Under the pieces are notes generated by a model. The model saw nothing but the letters and a program-made list of their open reading frames with translations. It did no database searches and was not told the origin of the DNA. The position numbers and the translations under genes are program-made. Positions 37,701-46,221 of a DNA stretch of 64,000 nt are shown piece after piece. The DNA lies in assembly GCA_026415675.1 (NCBI GenBank), contig JAOAGQ010000011.1, positions 25,787-89,786 of the forward strand, read 5' to 3'. The stretch's first letter is position 1; each line of letters begins with the position of its first letter. The stretch comes from Syntrophorhabdaceae bacterium. Its GTDB lineage: Bacteria; Desulfobacterota; Syntrophorhabdia; Syntrophorhabdales; Syntrophorhabdaceae.

Positions 37701-38660
37701 GCCCTTACGGCCACAAAGGAGTTTACGATAGTTGTAAACCCTGCCCCTGCCATACTAACTACAAGCCTGCCTTCAACGGTTGTCAGCGCATCATACTCAA
37801 CGGCAATCGTTGTGGCAGGAGGTACATCCCCATTAAACTGGACCAAGATATCGGGCTCTTTACCCCCAGGTATTTCATTAAACGGCGGATCCGGTCAGCT
37901 CGCAGGGACACCTTCATCATCGGGGAGCTATACATTTACCGTTGAGGTGAAGGATAAGATACAGAGTGAAAAGGGTGTATCGGGGGTATCGAAGTCATTT
38001 ACCATAACGGTAAACGATATCGTAAACATAACAACGACAAGTACGACTGCAGCCTCTAAAGGCTCTTACTACTCCCAGACCATATCGACATCCCTGACAG
38101 GACTACCCCCTTACACATGGTCGATTGTACAGGGAACACTCCCCGATGGCCTTACTTTGAATACATCAACAGGGGTAATCTCGGGGACACCGACATCATC
38201 GGGTACGTACTATTTTACCGCTCAGGTTCAGGATGCGGTTGGGACAAAGTCCCAGAAGACCCTTTCCATACAGGTGGCGGATGCATCCGCCTCTGGTACA
38301 ACCGGGGGGACAACCACAACTACAACTGCCGCAGGGGGAGGTGGTGGAGGTGGTGGTGGGGGGTGTTTCATCGCAACCGCTGCCTATGGCTCATACCTAC
38401 ACCCCCATGTGATGGTCCTTAAGGAGTTTAGGGATAAGGTGCTTCTAAAAAGTAGTATGGGACAGGTGTTTGTACGTATCTACTATAGATATTCCCCACC
38501 TGTTGCCCATTTTATCGGTAATCACAATAGCATTAAATATTTAACGAGATTGGCAATAACTCCTTTAGTATTTGCTTTAAAATATCCTCATATTTCATTG
38601 ATTTTATTTGGATTTTCTGTGTTATTCGGCTATATAGCTATTAGGAGATGCAGGTTTTAA
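34776..38660 (+). CDS. Large secreted surface protein with propeller-like repeats, four Ig-like (He_PIG) domains and CFI-box C-terminus
   Basis: A 30-residue signal peptide ends AFA. Residues ~31-690 hold repeated units of the form AxDxxxNRYxVVWxDxR...DIYGQF (at least six), suggesting a beta-propeller. An anchor-D/ASPM-like domain follows (about 690-805, [12 protein letters not shown]), then four putative Ig repeats (about 810-1170), each with PPYTW..GTLP.GL.L...G.I.GTP. A Thr-rich and poly-Gly stretch leads to [10 protein letters not shown] (Cys1197), a helix, a membrane segment and a basic tail (RRCRF), the CFI-box C-terminal sorting architecture. ATG 34776 has GGAGG 5 bp upstream. Its place after pilQ suggests an adhesin or pilus-associated role; that is inference. 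Confidence 0.85.
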   Translation: MNISSKVKRLSVFVLLLLIPLIFFQTHAFASKIFIEDLKLTTDTNDQSQPDVAYDTINNRYFVVWTDSRNPSGTDIYGRFIQLGTASGATSTTLTDASKNWTVNELAGQKIMIKAGTGIGQERTILSNTANTITVATAWTVTPDTTSQYAILGNEFVISNAAGDQSQPKVAFDDMNTPNRYLVVWTDTRSGVGRIYGQFVGVDGTLDVKGNFQISQSVDVLDSNPAVTADSSGTITAIATDASDNTTTITDNTKSWVSQKWKNYAIHFISGTAAGQSAVVLSSDSKTLTIPSMSTLPAVGDTYRIKRYLTPITYQSQSVPSVIFNRTTKSFTVAWLDRTDYEQKYIYSVRKICGIDNSHQYFSYFPPTVADTNMVRFREVSYNGVNTSAPQQDGSNLTSSISNWSKFYYIGQGFTPSESCSKTKASLTVNGTLSTMNYESAPVITYNPTDGSHYVVWSGRGFTVNSTVNWSSDCKIELKDIQGNVIGCAEWWPFVQTGPTYTVEPDKVPVIYGRNITLGLVKDTVLSDTTKSSYNPAIAFDPFKNMWLATWETQDDACGDPQKDTCKNIYGQLIDMQNYLQYGSVISISKAPSDQTESKVAFDTVNQRYLVVWDDGRSSSASISNMDIFGQFIDPTGRPSGANFPITVAPGNQISPALSFGDVDSRRFFIAWKDGRVSGDADIYGQAWSYSVAPQLLVTDENNVQIYNQALDFGNVDVKLTSTKKFRIWNNGNSQLTIYSISTPDEPFTLITPKATTISPGVYYEMEVKFAPMAGGSYSGNASNNYKIEISSDGGSIVIYLSGNGDHTVPLNVTTASLPDAGRGVAYSQKLTAEGGTAPYVWSISSGSLPAGLSLDVKTGIISGTPTLTATDASFTVMVKDTNGDPTGTSATRNLSIKVTSMAVTTAGLNQWTQGVAGYAETLAATGGTPPYTWTLIGGTLPAGLSLNAAGNITGTPTDAGSQSFTVRVSDSGFPALTATKEFTIVVNPAPAILTTSLPSTVVSASYSTAIVVAGGTSPLNWTKISGSLPPGISLNGGSGQLAGTPSSSGSYTFTVEVKDKIQSEKGVSGVSKSFTITVNDIVNITTTSTTAASKGSYYSQTISTSLTGLPPYTWSIVQGTLPDGLTLNTSTGVISGTPTSSGTYYFTAQVQDAVGTKSQKTLSIQVADASASGTTGGTTTTTTAAGGGGGGGGGGCFIATAAYGSYLHPHVMVLKEFRDKVLLKSSMGQVFVRIYYRYSPPVAHFIGNHNSIKYLTRLAITPLVFALKYPHISLILFGFSVLFGYIAIRRCRF

Positions 38661-39388
38661 TTAGGCTATCGAAATATCTTTCCACGCACGGTGTATCATC
38701 GAGGAGGAAGGCCGAGGACCTAATTAAGTCAGGCCGGGTAACTGTAAACGGAAATATAGTAACTGAACCTTATTTTCAGGTAAATGAAGAGAAAGATCAT
38801 GTTTTTGTAGATGGTAATAGAGTATCACACAGAATAGAAAAATTATATTTTGCCCTCTATAAACCCCGCCATTTTTTATCAGATTTAAACTATAAAGAGA
38901 AAAGGAGAATCGCAAGAGAACTTATCGATTCCGATGCATATATATTTCCTGTAGGGCGCCTTGATTATGAATCAGAGGGCTTAATGATCTTTACAAACGA
39001 TGGGGAAATCGCAAATGTTATCATGCACCCTAAATACGGGGTTGATAAAGAGTATATCGTAGAGTTAGACGGCGTATTGACTGAAAATGACATAGAAAAG
39101 GTCAAGAATGGTTTTATGATAGATGATAAGATACATAGGTTTGCCGATATCTCTTTTATAAAACGGATAAAACAGAATGTAGAGTATAAGATAATTTTAC
39201 ACGAAGGGAGAAATAGAATAATAAGAAAGGTATTGAGCATAATAGGTCGAGATGTAACAAGGCTAAAGAGAATCCGTATAGGTCACATCCATTTAGGCAG
39301 ACTAAAGCCAGGGGAATATAGAAAAATAAAGGAAAAAGAGATAATGCCCTTTAAATTGCGTTTTAAAGGGCACATAAATGGAGGGTAG
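38648..39388 (+). CDS. 16S/23S rRNA pseudouridine synthase, RsuA/RluB/RluE/RluF family
   Basis: An N-terminal S4 RNA-binding domain ([25 protein letters not shown]) is followed by the catalytic domain with [19 protein letters not shown], whose aspartate attacks uridine. The region [11 protein letters not shown] is also conserved. It modifies rRNA in the cytoplasm, but the exact target site cannot be told from sequence. The start overlaps the end of the surface protein gene by 13 bp, although the functions are unrelated. The following 145 bp before the convergent aminotransferase has an imperfect AT-rich hairpin (39446-39480) without a clear T tract. Confidence 0.92.
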   Translation: MQVLIRLSKYLSTHGVSSRRKAEDLIKSGRVTVNGNIVTEPYFQVNEEKDHVFVDGNRVSHRIEKLYFALYKPRHFLSDLNYKEKRRIARELIDSDAYIFPVGRLDYESEGLMIFTNDGEIANVIMHPKYGVDKEYIVELDGVLTENDIEKVKNGFMIDDKIHRFADISFIKRIKQNVEYKIILHEGRNRIIRKVLSIIGRDVTRLKRIRIGHIHLGRLKPGEYRKIKEKEIMPFKLRFKGHINGG

Positions 39389-39533
39389 TGGTTTTATATG
39401 GGTAATACCGAAAAAAAGTCCTATAACAAAAAATAAAGGGCAAAAGATAGAGATAAAAGTTAACATAATATCTCTTATCAGTAGTTTTTGATTTATATGG
39501 GTTTAGGACACCAATCTTTCTACCACTTACCAT

Positions 39534-40796
39534 CTACCCTTTTTTTCCGTATTTCTCCTCTACATAGGCAAGGGATTCATCGATTGCCCGGACTGCAATA
39601 TCGAGGTCTTCCTCTTCGTGTCTATAACAGATGTATCCGTGGTGATGGGGTGTTAAGAAAATGCCCCGTCTTATAAGTTGCGTATAAAAATCATCCCTCT
39701 TATTTCTATACTCTTCTTTCTCGTCTCTTTTGAAAGTGATAAAAAACATGGGGGGTACACCGCTTAGCTCGGCCCCTACATGGTATTTATCGATCACCGA
39801 TTGGATATTCTTCAAAAAGCGACCCCCTTTTTCCCATATGTTCTTAAGTACGTTATCCCGCTCGAGGATCTCTATGGTCTTCAAAGCCGCTATATAACCA
39901 TCACTGTTTGGAAAAAACGTAGACGATATAAAGAGTTTTTTTGCCGCAGCCATCATCACATCCTTTTTACCGGTGACAACGCTTATCGCATATCCGTTTG
40001 CCATTCCTTTACCGAGGACGGCCATATCCGGTATGACATTATACAATTTTTGGGCTCCCCCCATAGAAAGTCTGAAACACGTTCTCACCTCGTCGAATAT
40101 GAGTACAGCACCATACCGATCCGCCAACTCCCTTACACCCTCAAGAAAGCCCGGTTTTGGTTCCTGCATCTTTTCGTGGAGGGGGTGGCCAAAGGGGGTC
40201 ATGATGATCGCCGCAGTCTCATCCCCGTATCTTTTCATCAGATCCTCAAGGCTACTCAAATCGTTATAGTGGAATTCATGGACGTCCTCGTATAGTTTCT
40301 CCGGTATGCCCCCTTTCATCTCGACACACCAGTCGTGCCATCCGTGGTATCCACAACGCATGACCTTTATCCTCCCCGTATATGCCCTTGCGATTCTAAT
40401 ACTTGCCGTTGTCGCATCTGAGCCTGTCTTTAAAAATATGCTCAACTCAGAACACGGCACATGCTCTCTAATTTTTTTTGCGAGTTCATTCTGATACCTC
40501 TGTGTTAGGGAGAAGCAGAAACCCTTCTCTTTAATCTGTCTTATAACCGCATCATCCACTTCTTCTTCCCTGTATCCGAGGATGATAGGCCCATAACCAC
40601 AGAGGAAATCTATAAAAACGTTACCATCCACATCCGTCAAACGGCAACCCTTTCCTGTCTCAAGAAAAATAGGGTATTCCCCCTGTATAAAGTCGCTGGG
40701 TTTTCTCGCCCCGAGGACACCTCCCGGGACAAGGGTCTTCGCCTCTTCAAAAAGTTCAAGACTCCTCGTAATATTCAACCTCTTTGCCTCTCCCAT
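39534..40796 (-). CDS. Class III aminotransferase (glutamate-1-semialdehyde aminomutase-like)
   Basis: A PLP enzyme of the HemL-related branch. The cofactor lysine is K263 in VLGKGMANGYAIS, and the aspartate contacting the PLP ring is D235 in IFDEVRT. LETGKGCRLTDVDGNVFIDF is the standard N-terminal motif, and RCGYHGWHDW aids cofactor stacking. The HemL active-site flap sequence is not seen, and the gene lies in a catabolic-looking cluster, so a role in transamination of an omega-amino or beta-amino acid is more likely than haem synthesis. It starts 27 bp after the saccharopine-dehydrogenase-like gene. Confidence 0.85.
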   Translation of the reverse strand: MGEAKRLNITRSLELFEEAKTLVPGGVLGARKPSDFIQGEYPIFLETGKGCRLTDVDGNVFIDFLCGYGPIILGYREEEVDDAVIRQIKEKGFCFSLTQRYQNELAKKIREHVPCSELSIFLKTGSDATTASIRIARAYTGRIKVMRCGYHGWHDWCVEMKGGIPEKLYEDVHEFHYNDLSSLEDLMKRYGDETAAIIMTPFGHPLHEKMQEPKPGFLEGVRELADRYGAVLIFDEVRTCFRLSMGGAQKLYNVIPDMAVLGKGMANGYAISVVTGKKDVMMAAAKKLFISSTFFPNSDGYIAALKTIEILERDNVLKNIWEKGGRFLKNIQSVIDKYHVGAELSGVPPMFFITFKRDEKEEYRNKRDDFYTQLIRRGIFLTPHHHGYICYRHEEEDLDIAVRAIDESLAYVEEKYGKKG

Positions 40797-40823
40797 GAAT
40801 TCACCCTCCTTATAGAGAATTTA

Positions 40824-41966
40824 TTAAAATGTTAGAATCGACGTTATCTTTTCAGACTGATGTATCCTTGCACCCCTTTTTATCATTTCCCCGATGAACC
40901 TCTCAGGTTCTATACAACCCTCAGGGGCAACAACACCTTTTTCCTTCACCAGACCTTCATACATCATAAGGGCTGCAATCGATGCCGGAAGGCCTGTACC
41001 CGGTGCCATCCTTCCCACCATATCCGCGGTGTAGGTGATACCTTTCCCGTCCCTTTCCCCTTTTACTATGACTTTAAGACCCGATGCCTGAGGTCCCCGA
41101 TCCCTTTTTTCCGGGATTCTCTCCCAGAGCTTAAGGGTCACCTCATAAGGGGAGATGGCATTCCCCCTTATATTGAGGGGCTCTGTACCCAAAAAACCTG
41201 TCTCTTTCTGGAGGAGAATCAGTTCATCGACCCACGATGGGATTAAAGCCCCTTTGATCTCCACCTTTTTCACACCTTTTATATAACGGGGAATGGTCAA
41301 GGGCTGGGGGTGACCTACATAACGAACCTTACAAACCCCTAAGGGTTCAAGGAATTCGGCGACCTCTTCCCCTGTACCGCCTTCCACGTATTCTATCTTT
41401 CCCTCTATAAACTGTGGTACCTTTCCCAAAACCATGTGTAAACTGTGGTCCCATGCGGCACCCTGTATCTCCGCTATACTTACTATCCAGAAGAGGGAAA
41501 TCTCATCGACCTTATCGAGCTTATCCGCATACCACTTAACGAGGACGTTGTTTGTTCCGGGGTCTGAGCCCATGCCTGTGAGTACTGTAATCCCCGCATC
41601 CTTTGCCTCTCTATCTATATGGGATTCAAAGAGGGTCTTCGTTGCCTCGTAGTCGTCACATATATCTATGTAGTTTACCTTTGCTTCGACTGCTACACTG
41701 GCAACAGGTATCGCCGTCTTATAGAACGGGCCTGCGCAATTTATCACAACATCCACTTCTTTCATCAAACGCATGAGGCTTGCCCTATCGTTTATATCAA
41801 TACCTTCCAGGGATACCTTTTGGCTTGATCTGAGCTTCTCGTTTATCCTGTCGGGATCTGTATTTATATCTCCGAGGACCACCTTCTTCACCGATTCCTG
41901 TTTTATTAAATCCCTGGCCACACCCTGACCCATACCGCCTGCTCCACCGAGTATTAAGACGCGCAT
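40824..41966 (-). CDS. Saccharopine dehydrogenase-family oxidoreductase
   Basis: An N-terminal Rossmann fold (VLILGGAGGMGQGVARDL) is followed by VDVVINCAGPFYKTAIPVA and TVLTGMGSDPGTNNVLVKW, characteristic of the LYS9-like saccharopine dehydrogenase family. The C-terminal domain covers the active site. The 380-residue length fits. Members make or break C-N bonds between an amino acid and a keto or aldehyde carbon using NAD(P). The substrate is unknown. It sits between the Mo-hydroxylase large subunit and the aminotransferase, and all are in the same orientation with gaps of about 20-30 bp. Confidence 0.85.
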   Translation of the reverse strand: MRVLILGGAGGMGQGVARDLIKQESVKKVVLGDINTDPDRINEKLRSSQKVSLEGIDINDRASLMRLMKEVDVVINCAGPFYKTAIPVASVAVEAKVNYIDICDDYEATKTLFESHIDREAKDAGITVLTGMGSDPGTNNVLVKWYADKLDKVDEISLFWIVSIAEIQGAAWDHSLHMVLGKVPQFIEGKIEYVEGGTGEEVAEFLEPLGVCKVRYVGHPQPLTIPRYIKGVKKVEIKGALIPSWVDELILLQKETGFLGTEPLNIRGNAISPYEVTLKLWERIPEKRDRGPQASGLKVIVKGERDGKGITYTADMVGRMAPGTGLPASIAALMMYEGLVKEKGVVAPEGCIEPERFIGEMIKRGARIHQSEKITSILTF

Positions 41967-41986
41967 TAACCCTCCTTTTTTTTCTT

Positions 41987-44272
41987 CTATCTATTCTTCC
42001 CTTCTTCCTTCTCTTTTATAGCCTTTAATATCTTATCCGGGGTTAACGGGAACTCATGGATATAGACCCCTAAGGCATTACATATGGCACTTGCATATGC
42101 CTGGGCAGCGGACATGGCAACGGACATGCCTGCCTCTTTTGCGCCGTAGGGTCCCCCGGGATCGTTTGTTTCAACAATAATATCATTGATTTTTGGCATA
42201 CCAGGGGCAATGGGTACCATATAGTCAAGCTGATCGGGGTTTAAAACCCTTCCCCCATACCATAGTACCTTTTCGCTCAACATACCTCCCTGCCCACCCA
42301 TAGCCACACCCCCCTCGAACTGACCCTCGATCACCTTAGGGTTAATAGCATAACCCACATCCTGTGCCGCCGTTACCTCGAGAACGTCCACCTTCCCTGT
42401 CTCGGGGTCAATCTTTACCTCTGCGATGACGGCACCGAAGGAGAAGGTTTCCGAGAGTTGTCCGAAGGGGTTTGTAACCCATTCCCGGTTGCTATCCACC
42501 TTTGGCCAATATGACCCTTCCCCACTGATGTTTTCTCTTCTGCTCAATGCCATTCTCACCACCCTCGATATGGAGATCGCCTCTTGGGGTCTATCGATCA
42601 CATATATCTTTCTATCCCTCATCGCAAGCCGTTCAGGCTCCACCTTCATGGCCTCCGATGCGATCTTCAGTAGCTTCCTTTTTGCATCCTGGGCCGCAAG
42701 CCTCACCGCATTTCCACCAACAAAGGTCTCACACATGGAGTATGAGCCAGGGTCACTCGGGGTAACCTCTGTGTCGGCATTGATCAACTGTATGTCTTCC
42801 ACTTTCAAACCAAGCTCCTCCGCGGCGATCTGGACGATCATATTGTCGTTGCCCTGACCGTTATCCACGATCCCTGTGATTACCGTTACCCCTCCGTCTT
42901 CGTTAAATTTTATAAAGGCCTGGGAGCCTCCCCTTATACCCATGGGAAAGCCTGTTTGTACAGAATTACATCCAATTCCAATACCATGATAGGGGGGTAA
43001 TCTATCCCACTTCTCCCTCCACCTTGCCTTCTCTGCCGCCCTTTCTATGGCTTCCACCATTCCGCAACTCACGACTTTCGATTTTGTCGGGGTATAATCG
43101 CCGGGTCTTCTCGCATTTTTTAGCCTCATCTCAAGGGGGTCAAAACCGAGTTCCTTCCCAATCAAGTCGAGTTGCAAATCTATACCACAGGCAAAGGCCC
43201 GGCCATGGACACGGAACATACCCCTTATGGGTTTATTGGTGAATATGCGGTAGCCTCTATACCTCACATTATCCATCCGATACGCCTGCTCCATACAGAG
43301 AAAGGGTACACTCACCGCTATGGGGCCTGTGCTGCTATAGGCCCCTCCATCCATATAACACGTAATATCCCTTGCCAGTACCCTCCCTTCCCTATCAACC
43401 CCTGTTTTTATCGTCGCCTTCATGGAATGGGCTTGGCGGGTGGCTATGGAATTCTCCTCCCTTGAGTATACGATTTTTACAGGTCTTGCAGACTTTTTTG
43501 CAAGGAAGGCGCATATCACATCTGCCGGGGAAATCTCTGAACGGCCCCCGAAAGCCCCTCCAATAGTAATTTTCCGGACCCTTACCTTATTTAGAGGTAT
43601 CTTTAAAACGTTTGACAGGGGCTTTGCCTTGAGATGGGGTCCGGCGTTCGGCATCCATATCTCGAGATTCCCTGAAGAATCAAAGTGGGCTACGACCGCA
43701 TAGGGTTCTCCCTGAAAATATGAATCCTCCGGTGCCTCAAAGGCATCCTCCCTTATATAGAACGATTCCAGAAACCCCTTTTCCACATCCCCCACATTTA
43801 TGTCCACAGAGATATTGATGTTCCCTGGGTATGCATCGTGAATCAAAGGCGCATCCGGTTTTAATGCCGATTCTATGTCGAAGACGGCAGGGAGTTCTTC
43901 GTATTCCACATCGATCAGTTTCAAAGCCTCAATGGCCGTATCTTCATCTACTGCGGCAACGGCTGCAACCTCTTCTCCGACGTATCTTACCTTATCTACC
44001 GGGAGAAACCTCTGATCCTGTGTGTATCTGAAGACACCCCATCTTTCATCGGGCACATCTTTTCCTGTTATAACGGCCTTTACGCCTGGCAACCTCTCCG
44101 CCTTAGATGTATCGATATGGACGATCCTCGCATGGGCGTACGGGGATCTCAATATCTTGCCGACAAGCATCCTCGGCAACTTCAAATCCGCAGAGAACAG
44201 GGCCTCTCCTGTTGCCTTTGCGGTCGTATCAACCCTTCTTATACCCTTACCTATCAAAGCATAGTCCACCAT
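41987..44272 (-). CDS. Molybdenum hydroxylase large subunit (xanthine oxidase family; 4-hydroxybenzoyl-CoA reductase alpha-like)
   Basis: This subunit binds the molybdopterin cytosine dinucleotide cofactor and carries the active site. The 761 residues start with IGKGIRRVDTTAKATGEALF (Ald_Xan_dh_C). The glutamine-equivalent loop is TIGGAFGGRSEI, and PIRGMFRVHG and the catalytic glutamate in GGPYGAKEAGMSVA are present. Length and partners match 4-hydroxybenzoyl-CoA reductase (about 770 residues). The small subunits lie directly upstream. Maturation genes for Mo cofactor sulfuration are not in the window. The substrate is inferred only from the FAD subunit's extra cluster site. Confidence 0.88.
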   Translation of the reverse strand: MVDYALIGKGIRRVDTTAKATGEALFSADLKLPRMLVGKILRSPYAHARIVHIDTSKAERLPGVKAVITGKDVPDERWGVFRYTQDQRFLPVDKVRYVGEEVAAVAAVDEDTAIEALKLIDVEYEELPAVFDIESALKPDAPLIHDAYPGNINISVDINVGDVEKGFLESFYIREDAFEAPEDSYFQGEPYAVVAHFDSSGNLEIWMPNAGPHLKAKPLSNVLKIPLNKVRVRKITIGGAFGGRSEISPADVICAFLAKKSARPVKIVYSREENSIATRQAHSMKATIKTGVDREGRVLARDITCYMDGGAYSSTGPIAVSVPFLCMEQAYRMDNVRYRGYRIFTNKPIRGMFRVHGRAFACGIDLQLDLIGKELGFDPLEMRLKNARRPGDYTPTKSKVVSCGMVEAIERAAEKARWREKWDRLPPYHGIGIGCNSVQTGFPMGIRGGSQAFIKFNEDGGVTVITGIVDNGQGNDNMIVQIAAEELGLKVEDIQLINADTEVTPSDPGSYSMCETFVGGNAVRLAAQDAKRKLLKIASEAMKVEPERLAMRDRKIYVIDRPQEAISISRVVRMALSRRENISGEGSYWPKVDSNREWVTNPFGQLSETFSFGAVIAEVKIDPETGKVDVLEVTAAQDVGYAINPKVIEGQFEGGVAMGGQGGMLSEKVLWYGGRVLNPDQLDYMVPIAPGMPKINDIIVETNDPGGPYGAKEAGMSVAMSAAQAYASAICNALGVYIHEFPLTPDKILKAIKEKEEGKNR

Positions 44273-44275
44273 TGG

Positions 44276-44749
44276 CTACCTCCTCCCTTCTGATGTGGAT
44301 AGGGATCTTATAGCCTCCACTATCTTTACATAACCTGTACAGCGGCAGATATTCCCCGATATTGCGAACCTTATCTCCTCTTCTGTGGCTCTGGGATTTT
44401 CTTTTAGAAGGGCGTATCCTGTCAGTATCATCCCGGGGCTACAGAAACCGCATTGTATAGCATGATGTTCTATAAATGCCTCCTGAATAGGGTCTAGTCT
44501 ACCCTCTTTCGCAAGGCCTTCAATAGTCTTGATCTCCCTTCCTTCAGCCTCTGTAACCAAAAGTAAACACGAACGGACAGGCCTCCCGTCGAGAAGGACG
44601 GTGCAGGACCCACAGACACCCTCACCGCAGCCTTCCTTTGTACCGGTGAGATGGAGGTCTTCCCTTAATACCTCAAGAAGGGTCCGGTTTGTCTTTGTTA
44701 AAACCGTATATTCCTCGTTATTTATCCTTAATATAACGTTTCTTTTCAT
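44276..44749 (-). CDS. Molybdenum hydroxylase (2Fe-2S) subunit
   Basis: An electron-transfer subunit with two [2Fe-2S] clusters. The plant-type ferredoxin cluster is bound by KEGCGEGVCGSCTVLLDG plus the cysteine in VRSC. The second, helical domain has QCGFCSPGMI and NICRCTGY. The length of 157 residues is typical of the small subunit of three-subunit enzymes. It overlaps the FAD subunit by 4 bp and ends 3 bp before the large subunit, so the three are made together. Confidence 0.95.
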   Translation of the reverse strand: MKRNVILRINNEEYTVLTKTNRTLLEVLREDLHLTGTKEGCGEGVCGSCTVLLDGRPVRSCLLLVTEAEGREIKTIEGLAKEGRLDPIQEAFIEHHAIQCGFCSPGMILTGYALLKENPRATEEEIRFAISGNICRCTGYVKIVEAIRSLSTSEGRR

Positions 44750-45744
44750 AGCGTTTTTTCCTTTCTTATCAAGTCATAGGCATCCTTAATCGCCCTTTTT
44801 GCCATTATCTTGAACATCTCTTTTCTATATTCTCCTGGCAGGGCGAGGTTATCGATAGCCACCGTCTTTTTATCAACCCCATCCAGAATCTCCCCCATCT
44901 TTGCCTCGATGGTATCCCCTTCGGAAAAACTAAAAGATAACCTTTTCGGTGAAGCCCCGCAGGCCCCTATGACAAGTACCACATTCTCTTGACCACCACC
45001 ATTTATAGAAACCATGGCAGCGGCAGATGCAAAGGGGTACTCTATGCCATCTCTCACCCTGAATTTTTTATATGTTACTATGCCTTTCCCGCCGTTTCCT
45101 GGTATGGGTATCTCGATTTCCGTTAAAAGCTCATCGCCTTCGAGGGTAAAAGGTTTTTCCCCTTTATCGGTAAATAATTCCATTATCGGCATTGACTTTG
45201 ATTCTCCCTTTGATTCTATCTTCACTTTGGCATCATATGCGATTAAGACAGGGGCGATATCGCTTTGATATACACTGAAGCAACGCTTGCCCCCTTTTAT
45301 CGCCCGGCATAGATTTCCTCCACCCTTCAGGCATGGCTCAAGGCCATTTCTAAAAATCTCTGTCTGGTTATAATAGATACACCGGGTATCCTGAAGTATA
45401 TTCCCCCCTATGGTTGCCCTATTCTGAATAGGTGGGGCAGCAACAAGGATACAGGCATCAACGAGGGCGGGGAATAAAGATTTTACCTCCCTGGATTTTA
45501 TAATCTCCTCAAGGGGGGTTGCGCAACCGATAATCAAACTTCTGCCCTTCCTTCTAATGCCTTTCAATCCCTTAATATTTTTTAAACTCATGAGATATCG
45601 GGGTCTTAAAAGGCCATCTTTCATAAGGACAACAAGCTCTGTCCCTCCGGAGATAACCTTTATATCCCCTTTGTATCTGTTAAGTAGATTGAAACCCCCT
45701 CCCTTTGTCTTTGGCTCGAAAATTTCGAATGGCGGTAATCTCAT
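44746..45744 (-). CDS. Molybdenum hydroxylase FAD subunit with extra four-cysteine insert (4-hydroxybenzoyl-CoA reductase beta-like)
   Basis: The FAD-binding fold is shown by VISGGTELVVLM and NRATIGGNILQD. Between them and the C-terminal domain lies an insert with four cysteines at 122, 138, 146 and 155, spaced 15, 7 and 8 residues apart. This matches, as I recall it, the ligands of the additional [4Fe-4S] cluster in the beta subunit of Thauera 4-hydroxybenzoyl-CoA reductase. That enzyme runs in the reductive direction and removes the phenolic hydroxyl in anaerobic aromatic degradation. Length 332 residues. A strong ribosome site (GGGGGG) precedes the ATG. It is first in the operon and divergent from fis. 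Confidence 0.9.
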   Translation of the reverse strand: MRLPPFEIFEPKTKGGGFNLLNRYKGDIKVISGGTELVVLMKDGLLRPRYLMSLKNIKGLKGIRRKGRSLIIGCATPLEEIIKSREVKSLFPALVDACILVAAPPIQNRATIGGNILQDTRCIYYNQTEIFRNGLEPCLKGGGNLCRAIKGGKRCFSVYQSDIAPVLIAYDAKVKIESKGESKSMPIMELFTDKGEKPFTLEGDELLTEIEIPIPGNGGKGIVTYKKFRVRDGIEYPFASAAAMVSINGGGQENVVLVIGACGASPKRLSFSFSEGDTIEAKMGEILDGVDKKTVAIDNLALPGEYRKEMFKIMAKRAIKDAYDLIRKEKTL

Positions 45745-45786
45745 AATACCCCCCTATCCTTTGATATCTTTAAAATTTTTTAATCC

Positions 45787-45816
45787 TTGACATGGCAAAC
45801 ATAATTTTTTTATAAT
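45787..45816 (+). promoter_or_regulatory. Consensus sigma70 promoter of fis
   Basis: TTGACA (45787-45792) and TATAAT (45811-45816) both match consensus and are 18 bp apart. They imply an untranslated leader of about 95 nt, AT-rich, with GGAG before the start codon. It is one of the strongest-looking promoters in the window. Confidence 0.75.
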
Positions 45817-45918
45817 GGACTCATACAAAACACAATTAAGTAAAATCGTATACAATTTTTCTTAAAGTATAAAGTATTTTTGTTTTTGTCAATAAAATAT
45901 TTTCAGGAGTTATAAAAT

Positions 45919-46212
45919 ATGGATGCTAATGAATATGCGAATAATAACAATTTATTAGTGAATTTATTTGAAATAAAACTTAAGGATATATCTGATAAGT
46001 TATTGTTATCAAAGATAAATGATAATGAAAATATCTTGAATAACATACACCATGTGATAGATGAGGTCTTCATCCGTTCTGCTATGGAGATTACAAACAA
46101 CAACGTCTCAAAGGCCGCTAAACTCCTCGGTATAAACAGAAATACATTGGCAAAACGATTAAAACATATGGGGAACGGGTCTTTTAAAAAGACCCATCCC
46201 AACCATATGTAA
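45919..46212 (+). CDS. fis: Fis-like DNA-binding protein
   Basis: A 97-residue protein ending in a Fis-type helix-turn-helix (AMEITNNNVSKAAKLLGINRNTLAKRL), preceded by a helical dimerisation part (LNNIHHVIDEVFIRSAM). This architecture is that of Fis and of the C-terminal domain of NtrC-type activators, but here it stands alone. It could act as a nucleoid protein or as a local regulator of the divergent Mo-hydroxylase operon. The last codons form part of a long inverted repeat (46165-46209). An ATG and GGAG support the start. Confidence 0.85.
   Translation: MDANEYANNNNLLVNLFEIKLKDISDKLLLSKINDNENILNNIHHVIDEVFIRSAMEITNNNVSKAAKLLGINRNTLAKRLKHMGNGSFKKTHPNHM
46165..46209. repeat. Nested inverted repeat at the 3' end of fis
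   Basis: An inner perfect arm pair GGGTCTTTT / AAAAGACCC (46177-46195, one-base centre) is nested inside an outer pair CATATGG / CCATATG (46165-46171 and 46203-46209). It covers the last 14 codons and most of the stop region of fis and lies between two convergent genes. It could terminate or stabilise transcripts from either side, although no T tract follows at once on either strand. Confidence 0.6.
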
Positions 46213-46221
46213 ATAGAGATT

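Noticed and set aside
37200..38290. Possible DNA-level tandem repeat in the surface protein gene
   Set aside because: The four units are protein-level Ig-like repeats that are well diverged at the DNA level, so they are domains rather than a recent DNA repeat.
39446..39480. AT-rich imperfect hairpin between the pseudouridine synthase and aminotransferase genes
   Set aside because: It has a bulge, a weak stem and no adjoining T tract, so it is not called as a terminator.
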